From Bradysia coprophila (lineage: Eukaryota; Arthropoda; Insecta; Diptera; Sciaridae), in assembly GCF_014529535.1 (NCBI RefSeq), contig NW_023503372.1, positions 4,816,988 to 4,880,987 of the forward strand: a DNA stretch of 64,000 bases, written 5' to 3'. Of the stretch, positions 47,145 through 56,994 are shown piece by piece. Within the stretch, counting starts at the first letter, position 1. Each line of letters begins with the position of its first letter. The notes under the pieces are model-generated. The model was not told the DNA's origin. It did no database searches and saw nothing but the letters and a program-made list of their open reading frames with translations. Both the position numbers and the translations under genes were made by a program.

Positions 47145-47282
47145 AAAGTATTTTTAATTTATTGATTTCAAATCTTGTACTTCAATTTTTTAACATGCTT
47201 TTTGCTATATAAAAGACCACATTACCCAGAGCTTGTCATTATTTTTGTCGTCATTATCGATATAAGATGAATAGCCGTATGT
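47145..47282 (+). repeat. TATA-core dispersed repeat, near-complete copy
   Basis: TCTATTACTTCCATCGATCA, TTGATTTCAAATCTTGTACT, TTTTTTAACATGC, TGCTATATAAAAGACCACAT, TACCCAGAGCTTGTCATT, TTTTGTCGTCATTATCGATA. Same order as the inverted copy at 19640-19805. The TATATAAAAG block resembles a core promoter. Confidence 0.75.
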
Positions 47283-47959
47283 GACAGGTAATCTACATGT
47301 TCCCAAGAATGTTACACGAAGAAGTAGACTTCTACAGACTTTCAAACAGACCCGGACGAGCAATGATCAATGTTCTCATCTGTTCGTGCAATTTGTAGCC
47401 GATGATCGAAAATGTGTTTATCGAATGGCTGTGGTTTATCGAAATTGATTCGATAGCGTTTGATGCGGCATGGACGCAGCCGGACGTGAGGCGTACATCG
47501 TTAACATTTTAATTGCACTCTGTTTTTTTACTGTCTACTGTATTGATATGATATGAGATCCGGAAGAATCTGGTTTCAGTTTATCTGAAAACGTGCAAAG
47601 TGCAAACAACATATGCATGCATCGCCCAAAACCACTTACAGTGGAGGTGTGACGCAAGTCCTGTTATCCACTTACAAAAGAACTGATATCGGTGTAGGTG
47701 ACGCTTACAGATTCGACACGCAAAAAGATATGCGTTACAAATGGCAGCTGATGAGGAAAGTACGCGAAAGTTTTATCAACAAAAATCTTACCAGAAAAAT
47801 TTTAGGAAGAAAATTATAATACAACATAGCTAACGCCGACCCGTACGAAACACCTATTCGTATCAAAACCCTTTAATGTGAAACTCATCATCTCTCTCAC
47901 TTCATTCTTTTCTCTGCTGAAAAGCCATGAGCCCTAAAATCACTTACATTTAAGGCTTA

Positions 47960-48075
47960 CTATCGGGTCAGGTCAACCTGAAAATTTCAGGTCAGGTCAA
48001 AACTGACCTGACAACCTGAAATGACCTGATAACCAAACCTGATAATTTTCAGGTTGACCTGATAACCTGAAATCG
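47960..48075. repeat. ACCTGA-rich local repeat tract
   Basis: About 115 bp in which TCAGGT or ACCTGA occurs more than ten times in both orientations, with spacers of 2-10 bp. It looks like a locally amplified short unit with inverted copies and could fold into several small hairpins. Confidence 0.6.
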
Positions 48076-48795
48076 GTTCGGTATGAAAATGAAAATCTTA
48101 AAAATCTTTGATGATTGTTATACCTGAAGTAATTTGATAAATGTTTCATGAAAAGAAATCAAATTTTTCGGTTTCAAAAAATATTTCCTCGTTAGACCAC
48201 TCTCAAATTTACGTTATGTAAGTGTTTAAAATCATTTTCCCAAGGTATAAACTACTAAGCTGATAACAAAAACGGTGTCGAAACTCGAAAATACATAAGT
48301 ATGCCTCTGTTGCAGATAACTACTCAATTATGAAGAAACTTGGGTACGCTTAGGAACGTTACTTTCCTTCAGCAGGATTCTGGGTTTTCTAGATGGAAAG
48401 GCAGTTTGTTCCCAATGAGCCAACCCGATCCTACCTCATCTTAGCTACCAACTAAAATTTACTTCTCTGTTAACAGAAACTGTCTAAGTACCATTTTTCT
48501 ACTTTTACTACAATCCAATATGGCCGCCGGCAGCCATTTTGTTAGGAGGTCGGAAATAGTACTGACGATTCACATTTATTAATACCTTTCAAACAAAAAA
48601 AAAATCATGAAATTCGGTCAAAGTTTACTCGATATATTGACAAAAAACACTCCACGTTCACTGTACTGACGAGTGTAGCCGGATATGAGCTCACTCCAGA
48701 TACCTAGCTTGCGCTATGGTAAACCGAATTTCATGAACTTTTTTTTCCCTGATTGGTACGATCAATACCTATCTAATAAAGCGAACGTAGTCGAA

Positions 48796-48866
48796 GTACC
48801 TGGCTCACACCAAGGGTTCTAACTCACGAGTCGGTGATCCGATTTCCATAAACTTTTTTTTTGTCA
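48796..48866 (+). repeat. Segment shared with the element at 11571-12271
   Basis: GTACCTGGCTCACACCAAGG, TTCTAACTCACGAGTCGGTG and CATAAACTTTTTTTTTGTC match 11820-11888 with few differences. The surrounding sequence here does not match the rest of that element, so this is a fragment or a related element. Confidence 0.6.
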
Positions 48867-49231
48867 CATGAAAGTCGACCAACATTTTATTACAAAATTT
48901 TCGACTTGTGCATGTATTTCGAGTGCTGTAAATTTCTTATTTCAGGGGGGTCGGAAAAATCTGTGTTCACTCAATTTGAAAGTTGATTTGCGAATAATTC
49001 GACGACTTTCATGTCACTTACAGGAAAGTCACTTAAAGCAGCTAAATCTGCACTCGAACCATAAAGAATCATGATAATCTCTTATGTTATCTCATTTCCT
49101 GAAATTATTATCTCAACTTTTTTTTTTTGAGTATCTAAAAAACATTACGTTCTTTTTATTTAAATATGCGAAAAAAAGGCTGCTCACAATGATGCAGCCC
49201 GTAAAAAAACGATCTTTTCAAAAATCAAAGG

Positions 49232-50406
49232 TTACAAAACATAAAAATCATCTACTCTATCCGGTCCCAAAGTCCCCAAAATACACGCAGCGTTGCCTCT
49301 TTGTATCGCAATTGAAATTTTCTGCAATAAATAATCCATTGATCGCGGTTCCCCTGAAGTGGCCTTCATAATTTTTCCTAATTTCTCAATGAATTTCTTT
49401 GTTTCAGGTCCCATACAGCCTAAAGTCTCGAAAGCTAGAGGAGTAAACAAATAATTTTCTTTTAAACGCTTATAATGATTGTGTTTAAATCTTTCTGCGT
49501 TATCCGCAATCGACCGCTGTTTCTTGCTAGATTCATAAATGTATGAAGGCGCCAATGTATCTCTTATGGTTACATCCCAAATAAGAGATTTTCCATGACT
49601 CCATGGAATCAGGGTCATTCCATCAGGTCTTTTACCATCATCTCTAGACATACCTGGCGGTTGTAACATGGTTGGAAATCCTGCTGAAGAAAATGCATGA
49701 GAAAAAACTTTGTTGACTTCATCATGCGCAGCAATTTTTTTAATTTTCATTTTGCATGATAAGCCGTGTAAGCCATCCTTTTGAACCATTCCACCACAAA
49801 CACACTTATGTTCCTCGCATAAACCAGAACCTAAACGAAGACCAACAGCAATTCTAGCAGAGTTGTTATCCAATAGCAAACCCAATTGGCTCGATGGAAC
49901 TACTTGCAACCACTTTGAAGATTCTTTGGTTGATGATGCAAGTAGTCTTGCACGAGCAACAGGTTCGCTGGAGTCAAACATCTCATCGAATTTACTCTTA
50001 ATCATCGCTTCTTCTTCTTCTCGTCACCTTCTGGAACAAAATCTCGAGGTATTTCCTCAATTAATTCCAAAACACTAGTTTCGATCACCTGAAAACTAAA
50101 CTTTCTCAATATCTCACTCGACAGTTCTAAAGTAGAATAAACAGACGACAGATAAGCTGGCATCGCAATATCCTCAACTTTCCTAACACCTATACCTCCA
50201 AAGCTTAAAGGAAGAGAAGCCTGGTCCCAAGAAAAATCAGACATCTTCACATTCGCAATGGCTTCGAGAGTTGAACGGAAAATCTCGGCAACAGCTCTCA
50301 AGCGATCACCTAACAAAAACGCCTTCGAGGAACGCAACAAATAATTAAACCTACAACTACCGAGAGACATCCTAAAAACACACAAAGCAGGATGAACATC
50401 CATCAA
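49232..50406 (-). mobile_element. 3' end of an R2-like (restriction-type endonuclease) LINE
   Basis: Two overlapping frames on the minus strand, 50002-50406 (134 codons) and 49232-50005 (257 codons). The first has LPLSFGGIGVRKVEDIAMPA, the segment after the reverse transcriptase in such elements. The second has a cysteine/histidine cluster (EHKCVCGGM, HGLSC), then KRPDGMTLIPW and SLIWDVTIRDTLA, the acidic-residue pattern of the restriction-like endonuclease, and a PLAFETLGCMGPETKKFIEK tail. The frames change within a GAAGAAGAAG run, suggesting a slip in a short repeat. The reverse transcriptase itself is absent, so the copy is 5' truncated, but the tail is well preserved and probably recent. 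Clade placement within R2/NeSL-type elements is inference. Confidence 0.65.
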
Positions 50407-50862
50407 AGTTAAACGATCTCAACTGTTTTACTTGTTTTATATCTATATATATTCTATGGCAAACCAAACACCTACCCAATTAAATTTTTTGAAGGGCGAA
50501 TTCAGTTGCCGTCTATAATTTGGTCCTGTTGAGTTGAGATCTTGGATGAAACTGAACCGAACTAAAAAAATTGTGTCAGCCTAAATATTCGTGATGGCAC
50601 AAATATTTTTGTTACACCGAAAAACTGAACGAATTTAAAAAATTTTGTGATAGCACAAAAATTGTCAACACAAAAATTGACACTATTTTAAACGGGGTTC
50701 ATTAGCGGACAGTTTCTTATTTGAACTAAACAATTTGAACTAAATCGTGAATGTAGGACCTACATTGTAGGTGATGGGGGCTGCTTAATTTGAAAACCTA
50801 AGTTATGAAATTCAAACTTTTGCTCGTATCATTCTCCGTAACTAATTGAAAATCGTGTTTTC
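50407..50862. other. Gene-free stretch
   Basis: AT-rich spacer between the LINE fragment and the first tandem paralogue. A short GTGATAGCACAAAAATTGTC / GTGATGGCACAAATATTTTTG repetition at about 50590-50665. Nothing else is supported. Confidence 0.4.
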
Positions 50863-51738
50863 TCATAAAATTTTCTTTAATTTTTTCCCAGATGGATTCA
50901 ACATGCGCTTCAGATCGTCAATTTTTTTCCGTTTTACCTCCTGCTTCACAACGCCTTTTCCCACCTTCGTTTTCAACGCTTTGTTAAGTAAAATAATTAG
51001 GTCGGCGACGCCTTCTCTTAATTTATACAGGAACACTTACCCTTTACTTTACTTATGTTTAAATTGAAATGGTGTGGCGGAGATTTAAGCTTACTTTCGG
51101 GTAGCTTAACGCCACTTCGATCCCGATTCTGTACATAGTCTGGCATGGAAAACAATTTTTTTCTGATTTCTCCAATTTGGCTGTATTTCTGTAAATCTTT
51201 ACGAATTCGTTCATCGATTTCCAATGTTTTTGATGGTTTTCTTCGTGAAGAATCATTTGTCGTGGTAGTAATGGTAGCTGGAAAGATTCAGTCAGTCAGT
51301 TTTCTTAACAATCTTATCCTCTATTGCATACCTTTCCGTATGCCAGGAGGAGGGAATTCATTCTCTAACGCTTTCAAAGATTTCGTAACTGCAAGTGCAA
51401 TCGGGACAGATTCCAATGACCTTCCCATATGTGAAAAAACATACAAGTCGTTCAATTTATGTGGTATTTCGTGGACACTCTTCGGGAATTTTGAACAATT
51501 TATTCGGAGAATTTCGTCTAACATGCAATAACAAATAGTCAAATGGTTTAATGTTAACAGCATGTTTGATCACACCTTTCCGCCTTTCGGGTGTCCTTGG
51601 AAGATTGTTCAAATAAGTCTTGTATTCAATAGTCAACGGTCTTGTAACGCCATATTGGCCCATGCTCTTTTCAACGGCACGAACAGTTCGATTGAGTGTA
51701 CTGTTTCGCAGTCGATCATCGTCCACAATATCATTCAT
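50863..51738 (-). CDS. Tandem paralogue A of an unrecognised gene family
   Basis: Exons 51576-51738, 51332-51517, 51041-51277 and 50863-50978 join in phase to 233 residues; every boundary is phase 1. The protein aligns along its length with the neighbour at 52647-53839: AVEKSMGQYGV / AVEKAMKKYGI, PHKLNDLYVFSHMGRSLES / AQKLNDLLVYAETGKSLKS, IALAV, RKDLQKYSQIGEIRKKLFSM / REDIDKYKQFGSAKKQLYSM, GVKLP / GIKLP, and a basic helix GKGVVKQEVKRKKIDDLKRM / GRVVAREMAEIKKMEKLNQR before an NP. It lacks the basic third exon of paralogue B. It is rich in Lys, Arg and Glu, with no signal peptide or membrane segment; a nuclear or scaffold role is possible. I do not recognise the family. Confidence 0.75.
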
Positions 51739-52646
51739 TGTAACAATATTTTTGCTGTTTAGGTGAATGTTGTTTGTACTCAAAATTTGAATGAAACAAT
51801 GACGACCAAAGTCGTAACGCACTCTGATTTACTCTATAATCGTGTGGCTCGTATGTGTTGATGGTTTATACCACTCTGAAAATATCTTATTACTTAGTGG
51901 ATGGATGATATGAAGTTAGAGTGGAAATCTGCTGCCGAAAGTCATGTACAGGGCATAGAAAAGACACTTTAAAAATATACTTAAAGTCATAGTATATTAC
52001 TTCCGAGGTTCCAAGTTATGTATTTGATAAGTGGGGTGCCTGACCCGAAGGGGAGGGCTGTATTCCCCACGTGTCAAATAACAACTTGGAACCTCATAAG
52101 TACAATGCTTTACGTGATTAGGCAATGAAAATGAAAATGAAACATGCCGTAACACGTAAAGGTCATTGGCTCAGCTTGACTCTCAGGTTCATTAAAAGTC
52201 ACAAAGTCATTTTACAGCATTTTTCGAAGTAGTTTCCCCTCGCACCAAACTTAAAGTCACGTCATGACAAACCCCTATTCGAACTAAGTCAACCGTGATA
52301 GACGCTGTTGGAAGACCAACTAACAATTTTATATTTAAGTAGTTTTGGTTTATACCGCCGATTGACACGAATTCAGCGAATGATCAGACTTAAAATCTTG
52401 AATAGTAGCACGTAGTGGTTGAGAGGTTACACATCATCAAAAGGCTTCATTTTAGATGGTGACATCCAATTTCTTACCAGTCGATTAGACTAATAAATTC
52501 GGTGAATATCCGTGGTCTTGAACGAATTAGAGGCAACTATCCCAGTGCAGTAGGTAATAAAGAAAAACGAAAAATTTTTGCGCAATTTTTACTTTTAAGA
52601 CGAATTTTTACGTAACCACAGACATAAATTTTTTGTGTTTCGTTTT
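51739..52646. other. Spacer between the tandem paralogues
   Basis: Contains the fold-back at 51990-52108. Nothing else is supported. Confidence 0.5.
51990..52108. repeat. Fold-back repeat with GC-rich centre
   Basis: Arms GAGGTTCCAAGTTATGTATT and AATAACAACTTGGAACCTC, then TGATAAGTGGGG and CCCCACGTGTCA, with a CCCGAAGGGGAGGG centre. The architecture is like the fold-backs at 2712 and 55871 though the sequence differs. Confidence 0.65.
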
Positions 52647-53839
52647 TTATACGGAATTGGGTCTATAACGCAGTGGATTCAGTTGAATCAGTCTCTGGTT
52701 TAATTTTTCCATCTTTTTTATTTCCGCCATTTCTCGTGCAACGACACGTCCCATTCTCGTTTCGTTATCTACAGCAAATGGAGACCAGGTCAAACGATTT
52801 CTTTCAACAAACAGACATACCGCAAGGCAGTCACACCTCACCTCGAACTTTGATTCCGTCTTTGTTCTTCGGTTGTCCGTTGATTTGGTTTGCCGGCAAT
52901 TTTATACCCTTCTGTTCTCGGTATGCAAAATACTGCGGCATCGAATACAGTTGCTTTTTGGCCGATCCGAATTGCTTGTACTTGTCGATGTCTTCACGAA
53001 CCTTAGCGTTGACTTTTGCGGAATATAAATCTAAACGGAGAACCGATTTCCGGTTAAGATTAAATCAATGATCGGGCGTGGTGTGAAACAAAAGCTACTT
53101 ATGTTTCTCCATAACGATGACTTTATCGTTTGGCGTGGTCGCTTTATGGGCAGAGGTGAATTTGAGTACAAATTTCCATGTTCTAACGGCACGGCCATAC
53201 GACGAAGAAATCCCCTTTCTTCGTGGATTTTCAAATCTTCAACGAGTCTGCGATCTCTTTTCGTGACCGATTTACGTTTCTTGAGGAGCTGCTTCCCAAA
53301 TTCGGACGAGAAATTTCTCCTTGACAATAGATCTGAGAGAAGTGAAATTGTCAAACTTAGCGAAACTCTTCAATTCAATGGGACAACCTTTCTGTGTCGC
53401 AAGTACAGTCCGTTGGGACTCTTTGACTTCCTTCTCGAACGATTCTAGTCGTGACAATACCGCTAGTGCAATTAAATCTGACTTCAAAGATTTTCCGGTT
53501 TCAGCGTACACAAGCAGGTCGTTCAATTTTTGAGCTATTTCATTACCAGCCTTGGAATGCAGATTCGAGTATTTGAACCTCTTCAATACTTCGGCTGTTT
53601 TTGTGAAAAGCAAAATCGAGGAGGAAATCACTTAACAATCCACAGATTCCATAAATTTCACGGTCGTTACCCTCTTTCTCTTCGGGATCCTTAGGCAGAT
53701 CATGATGTAATCTGCTACGTTGTCCTTTGGGAGGCTTCGGAATGCCGTATTTTTTCATTGCCTTTTCCACTGCAGCTATTGCTTGAATAGATTTGATTCT
53801 GTTCGATTGGCTGCCTCTTATTGCGTAGCTATCCAACAT
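52647..53839 (-). CDS. Tandem paralogue B of an unrecognised gene family
   Basis: Exons 53671-53839, 53388-53594, 53099-53332, 52842-53030 and 52647-52768 join in phase to 306 residues, again with all boundaries in phase 1. The intron positions match those of paralogue A. Exon 3, absent from A, is highly basic (LLKKRKSVTKRDRRL, KIHEERGFLRRM, LPIKRPRQTIK), suggesting nucleic-acid binding or nuclear import; because it is flanked by phase-1 introns it can be gained, lost or skipped without shifting the frame. The conserved block REDIDKYKQFGSAKKQLYSM with YREQKGIKLP is the best family signature. Several donors are weak (GTAACG, GTTGTC, GTAGCT), but the paralogue supports the joins. Function unknown. 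Confidence 0.75.
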
Positions 53840-54670
53840 GTTTAAGTAACTTTAAAATTTGTTAGCAGAGAGTAATCTAAAGGTTTTAAAAATGTAGATA
53901 AAAGCTGAACTGGGCTGGCTTGCTTGATTATGATTACTATTATTTTGTGAATCGATTAACTTCACAAAAATAACTTAGACCACTAGATCTCAGCGGTCAC
54001 TCCAAAAACATGTATAGAATTCATTTTGCCGTCCGTTTAGCCAATGAAAGTATACTTTCATTGCGTTTAGCCACAGGTATGGAGATAATAGCTCCTGCCT
54101 GTCTTAGGCCCGACAAATCATAGAAGCTAAAATTTCGAGTTTTCGGCCTCCCACATATTTCGACCTCTATCAAAAAACTTCTTTGAGATTTTTGCTGGCT
54201 ATATCAGTCTTATTATACTAATTGGAGTCCAGTGCAACAGAAAAAAATAAAATCCCGAAGAAGTTTGTCGGAAAAGTCTTCTTCGTGAGTCGTCAAAGTT
54301 CGCCGACTATGAAAAATTGAGTGGATCTTGAACTTGAAAATTCGTTAATTCATCAGGAAAATGATTCAATTTTTGCTCAAGTGGGATTAAATTCTTGGGA
54401 ATGTTGTAGGCTATCCAGAACAGAACCGTTTTTGAAAATCTTCTGAGAAAAGTTTGCGTCGTGAGTGTTTGTTTGGCCTAAAATTGGGGCAAAAATTGTA
54501 AAAAAATCTTCGATTTTAAATTTTCTGATCGAAAAGTGACCACAGATATTAAATTCATTTAAATGAATCAAAAATAACGTTTGTGCATCCCACAACTGAA
54601 ATACGACCTATTTTGCCATGATTTTTCATTAAGAAATGTCAGTTTTTCCCTAACTATATATAGGGGACAT

Positions 54671-54815
54671 GGGGTAGGGTAATCTCGCACACCACACAAA
54701 TTCATGGTGTGCGAGATTCACCTCTAAGTGGTGAATCTCGCACAGTCATGACTTTTCGTTACATGTCGTAAAAGGACGCATACTATGATCGCGTGTGCGA
54801 GATTCCCCGACACCA
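54671..54815. mobile_element. Family-6 MITE, copy 2
   Basis: Same orientation and 144/145 identity to 38219-38363. The ends GGGGTAGGGTAATCTCGCAC and GTGTGCGAGATTCCCCGACA pair better here than in copy 1, suggesting that this copy is closer to the active sequence. It lies inside the 54111-56360 inverted-repeat region. Confidence 0.8.
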
Positions 54816-55870
54816 ATGCAATCTCGGGATTAATCCCGGTACTAATCCCGGAAAACTCCAGTACCGAAAACCGGTTTTCACCAAAAAATACCGGGATTTA
54901 TCCCGAAAGATTAAAATTAAATAAATTGAAAATTTTTAGTCGGATTTTTAGCATTTACAAAGCGATTTCGTATGGCAACAGCTTTTGATGATTAGACAGG
55001 AGTTGAATTTTATCGAAAATGGTGAGAATCTAGTGATCAAAAGCATATGACAAAATGACAACGTGTTAACTACGCGTTTACAACGCATCATAAGGTGCCT
55101 GAGCTTTGATTTGACATGGCTACATACATTTAAGCGAGCAGATGTTGTACATATCAATAGATAAGGTTCCAGGTATTTGCCTACACAAGGATTGATTCAC
55201 GCCTTCTGTCCTGAGAATCTTATACAAACATCGGAATAAAGTCCAGAGATACTGGATCACTTTTTAAAAAAGTCGCATCATGAAATGGTCTTAATGTACA
55301 TGATTTAATGTTCATACATATTCATGAGTGTAAACTACTCATCAAACCGACTAGCATAGAGTTGAGTAAAGTAGAGTAGAGATGGCTTTTTCTGATTGCG
55401 GTTATTTGTGTCGTTCAAGATTTAACGGTGAGACGCTGCAACACTTGTGCTTTCTTTGAGCGTTTTTCAGAGAGAAAATTGACGTTGCTAATGTCATTAG
55501 AAATGAGTATATTAAGGTTTGTACGTTAAATTTAAGAATTTGTCAAGTCCGTAGTTAGGAGGAAATTTGCTGTGATCCTTTTGGGATTTAGAAAGAAAAT
55601 AAAAATTTTATACTAATAGGCCAAAAAAATTTTTAAATTCAAAAAATTCTTTACTTTCCTCACTGGCATATTTCTAACTTTTCATTTATCTTGCATAAGT
55701 TACTAATCAAAGAAAATCTAATAATTAGCAATGTTAGACTTAACATTTGTGTAAGTTGAAACGAAAATGTCTTTGCTTTTGAAAACTCATGTAGTTTCAT
55801 AATATTGCACACAGCCCGTCTTGTAAAACCACCCTGACTACAGGACCCAGAGTACAGACTACATTGTAAT

Positions 55871-56006
55871 AGTATGTTGTGTTACAAGTATTGTAATGTT
55901 GATTTTTTCAGCACTAGACCCAAGTTTTCCTTACGAGCGGAGCGAGTAAGGAAAATTGGGTCGTGTGCTGAAAAAATCTCATTACAATACGTGTAACACA
56001 TCATGC
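55871..56006. repeat. Fold-back repeat with GAGCGGAGCGAG centre
   Basis: Arms of about 62 bp: TGTTGTGTTACAAGTATTGT, TTTTTTCAGCACTAGACCCA, TTTTCCTTACGAGCG and their complements on the right, around a short GC-rich centre. Only scattered mismatches. A minus-strand frame over it is a palindromic artefact. Confidence 0.7.
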
Positions 56007-56994
56007 TTTGTGCCAACCGAGAATTGAAATAGACAAATGCACAAAAATTCAGAATTTTCATTGTAAACAATCACTCTTCGAATTTGATCGATCACGTTGC
56101 TTTGCATTTTTTAAAACGAATGCTGTAATAACTCATACGAATTTCATTTCAACACTGGTTTGAGTGTTGTAATAAGCCATGAAAACGGGTGTTGTAATTT
56201 TGGACATTTCAATCCGGATTTTATTTTTTTCTGTCGCATTGGACTCCAATTAGTAGAATAAGACTGATATAGCCAGGAAAAATCTCAAAGAAGTTTTTTG
56301 GTAGATGTCGAAATATGTGGGAGGCCGAAAACTCGAAATTTAAGCTTCTATGCTTTGTCGCAAGTTGAAAATCAATTTTTAAAAATTTTTAAAATCGATT
56401 TTTGACATCTAGGGACGATAACAATTTTTTGTGGACTACACCAGTCTCGATCCTTTATCCATCGCACACCCCTACTGTTGATGTCATCCAGAGCAAAATA
56501 TTTGGGAATTAATTCTCTAAATTCCCAAACATTCTTAAATGTTAGCCTCTGATTTGTTTTGCCATATAAAAGACAGTATTGTCCAGAGGTCACCCAATAC
56601 ACTTCTGTCCTCATTTCCTCACTTTCCTGATCTCCAGATCGCAGTAAAAATCACCGTTTCCTCACAAACACAGTTGAGTAGACACGAAAGTGCAAAAGAC
56701 AGGCCGACAATTTTTTTTATAATTTTTTGCAATTTATTTTACGAAATATTTTAACAATAATATCGATATTAAGATATTTTAATTCAAATTTTATCTTCTG
56801 TTTTGTTGTTGTTATAAATTTTCAGTTTTTCCTTTAAGTTCTCGCAAAGCATAACAATAAAACTTTATTGCAAGTTTTTGTTTAAAGTTAGATTTTCTAT
56901 ATTTATAAAAAAAAGAAAAGAAAAATTATGAAACGAACGAAAGAAAATGATGAAACAAAAAAAGAAGAAGAATCTTTTGCAACAACCTCTAGTC

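Larger units (their letters stand above)
45830..49231. other. Gene-free stretch with repeats
   Basis: This holds a GC-richer block at about 46000-46330 (CCCCATGAACGATCAGGTAA, GGGTAGTATCTTAACGCTAC, GATGAAGAGGGGGTTTGAGC) that reads like decayed retroelement sequence but has no readable domain. A TATA-core repeat is at 47145-47282, an ACCTGA-rich tract at 47960-48075 and the shared segment at 48796-48866. No gene is supported. Confidence 0.45.
54111..56360. repeat. 145-bp inverted repeat pair enclosing 2 kb
   Basis: The arm 54111-54255 (CGACAAATCATAGAAGCT ... TCGAGTTTTCGGCCTCCCAC ... AACTTCTTTGAGATTTTT ... ATATCAGTCTTATT ... AATTGGAGTCCA ... AAAAAAATAAAATCC) returns inverted at 56215-56360 at roughly 93 percent identity. 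This may be one 2.25-kb element with long terminal inverted repeats and no intact protein inside, or two facing copies of a short repeat. No flanking duplication was identified. Confidence 0.65.
53840..56994. other. Gene-free stretch occupied by repeats
   Basis: No gene is supported. Most of it lies inside the inverted-repeat pair 54111-56360, which encloses a family-6 MITE and a fold-back. AATCCCGG/CCGGGATTAATCCC microrepeats lie at about 54825-54910. The 3' UTR of the large downstream minus-strand gene probably occupies 56700-56994. Confidence 0.5.

Noticed and set aside
49863-50078. Plus-strand frame across the R2-like LINE
   Set aside because: Shadow of the minus-strand endonuclease frames.
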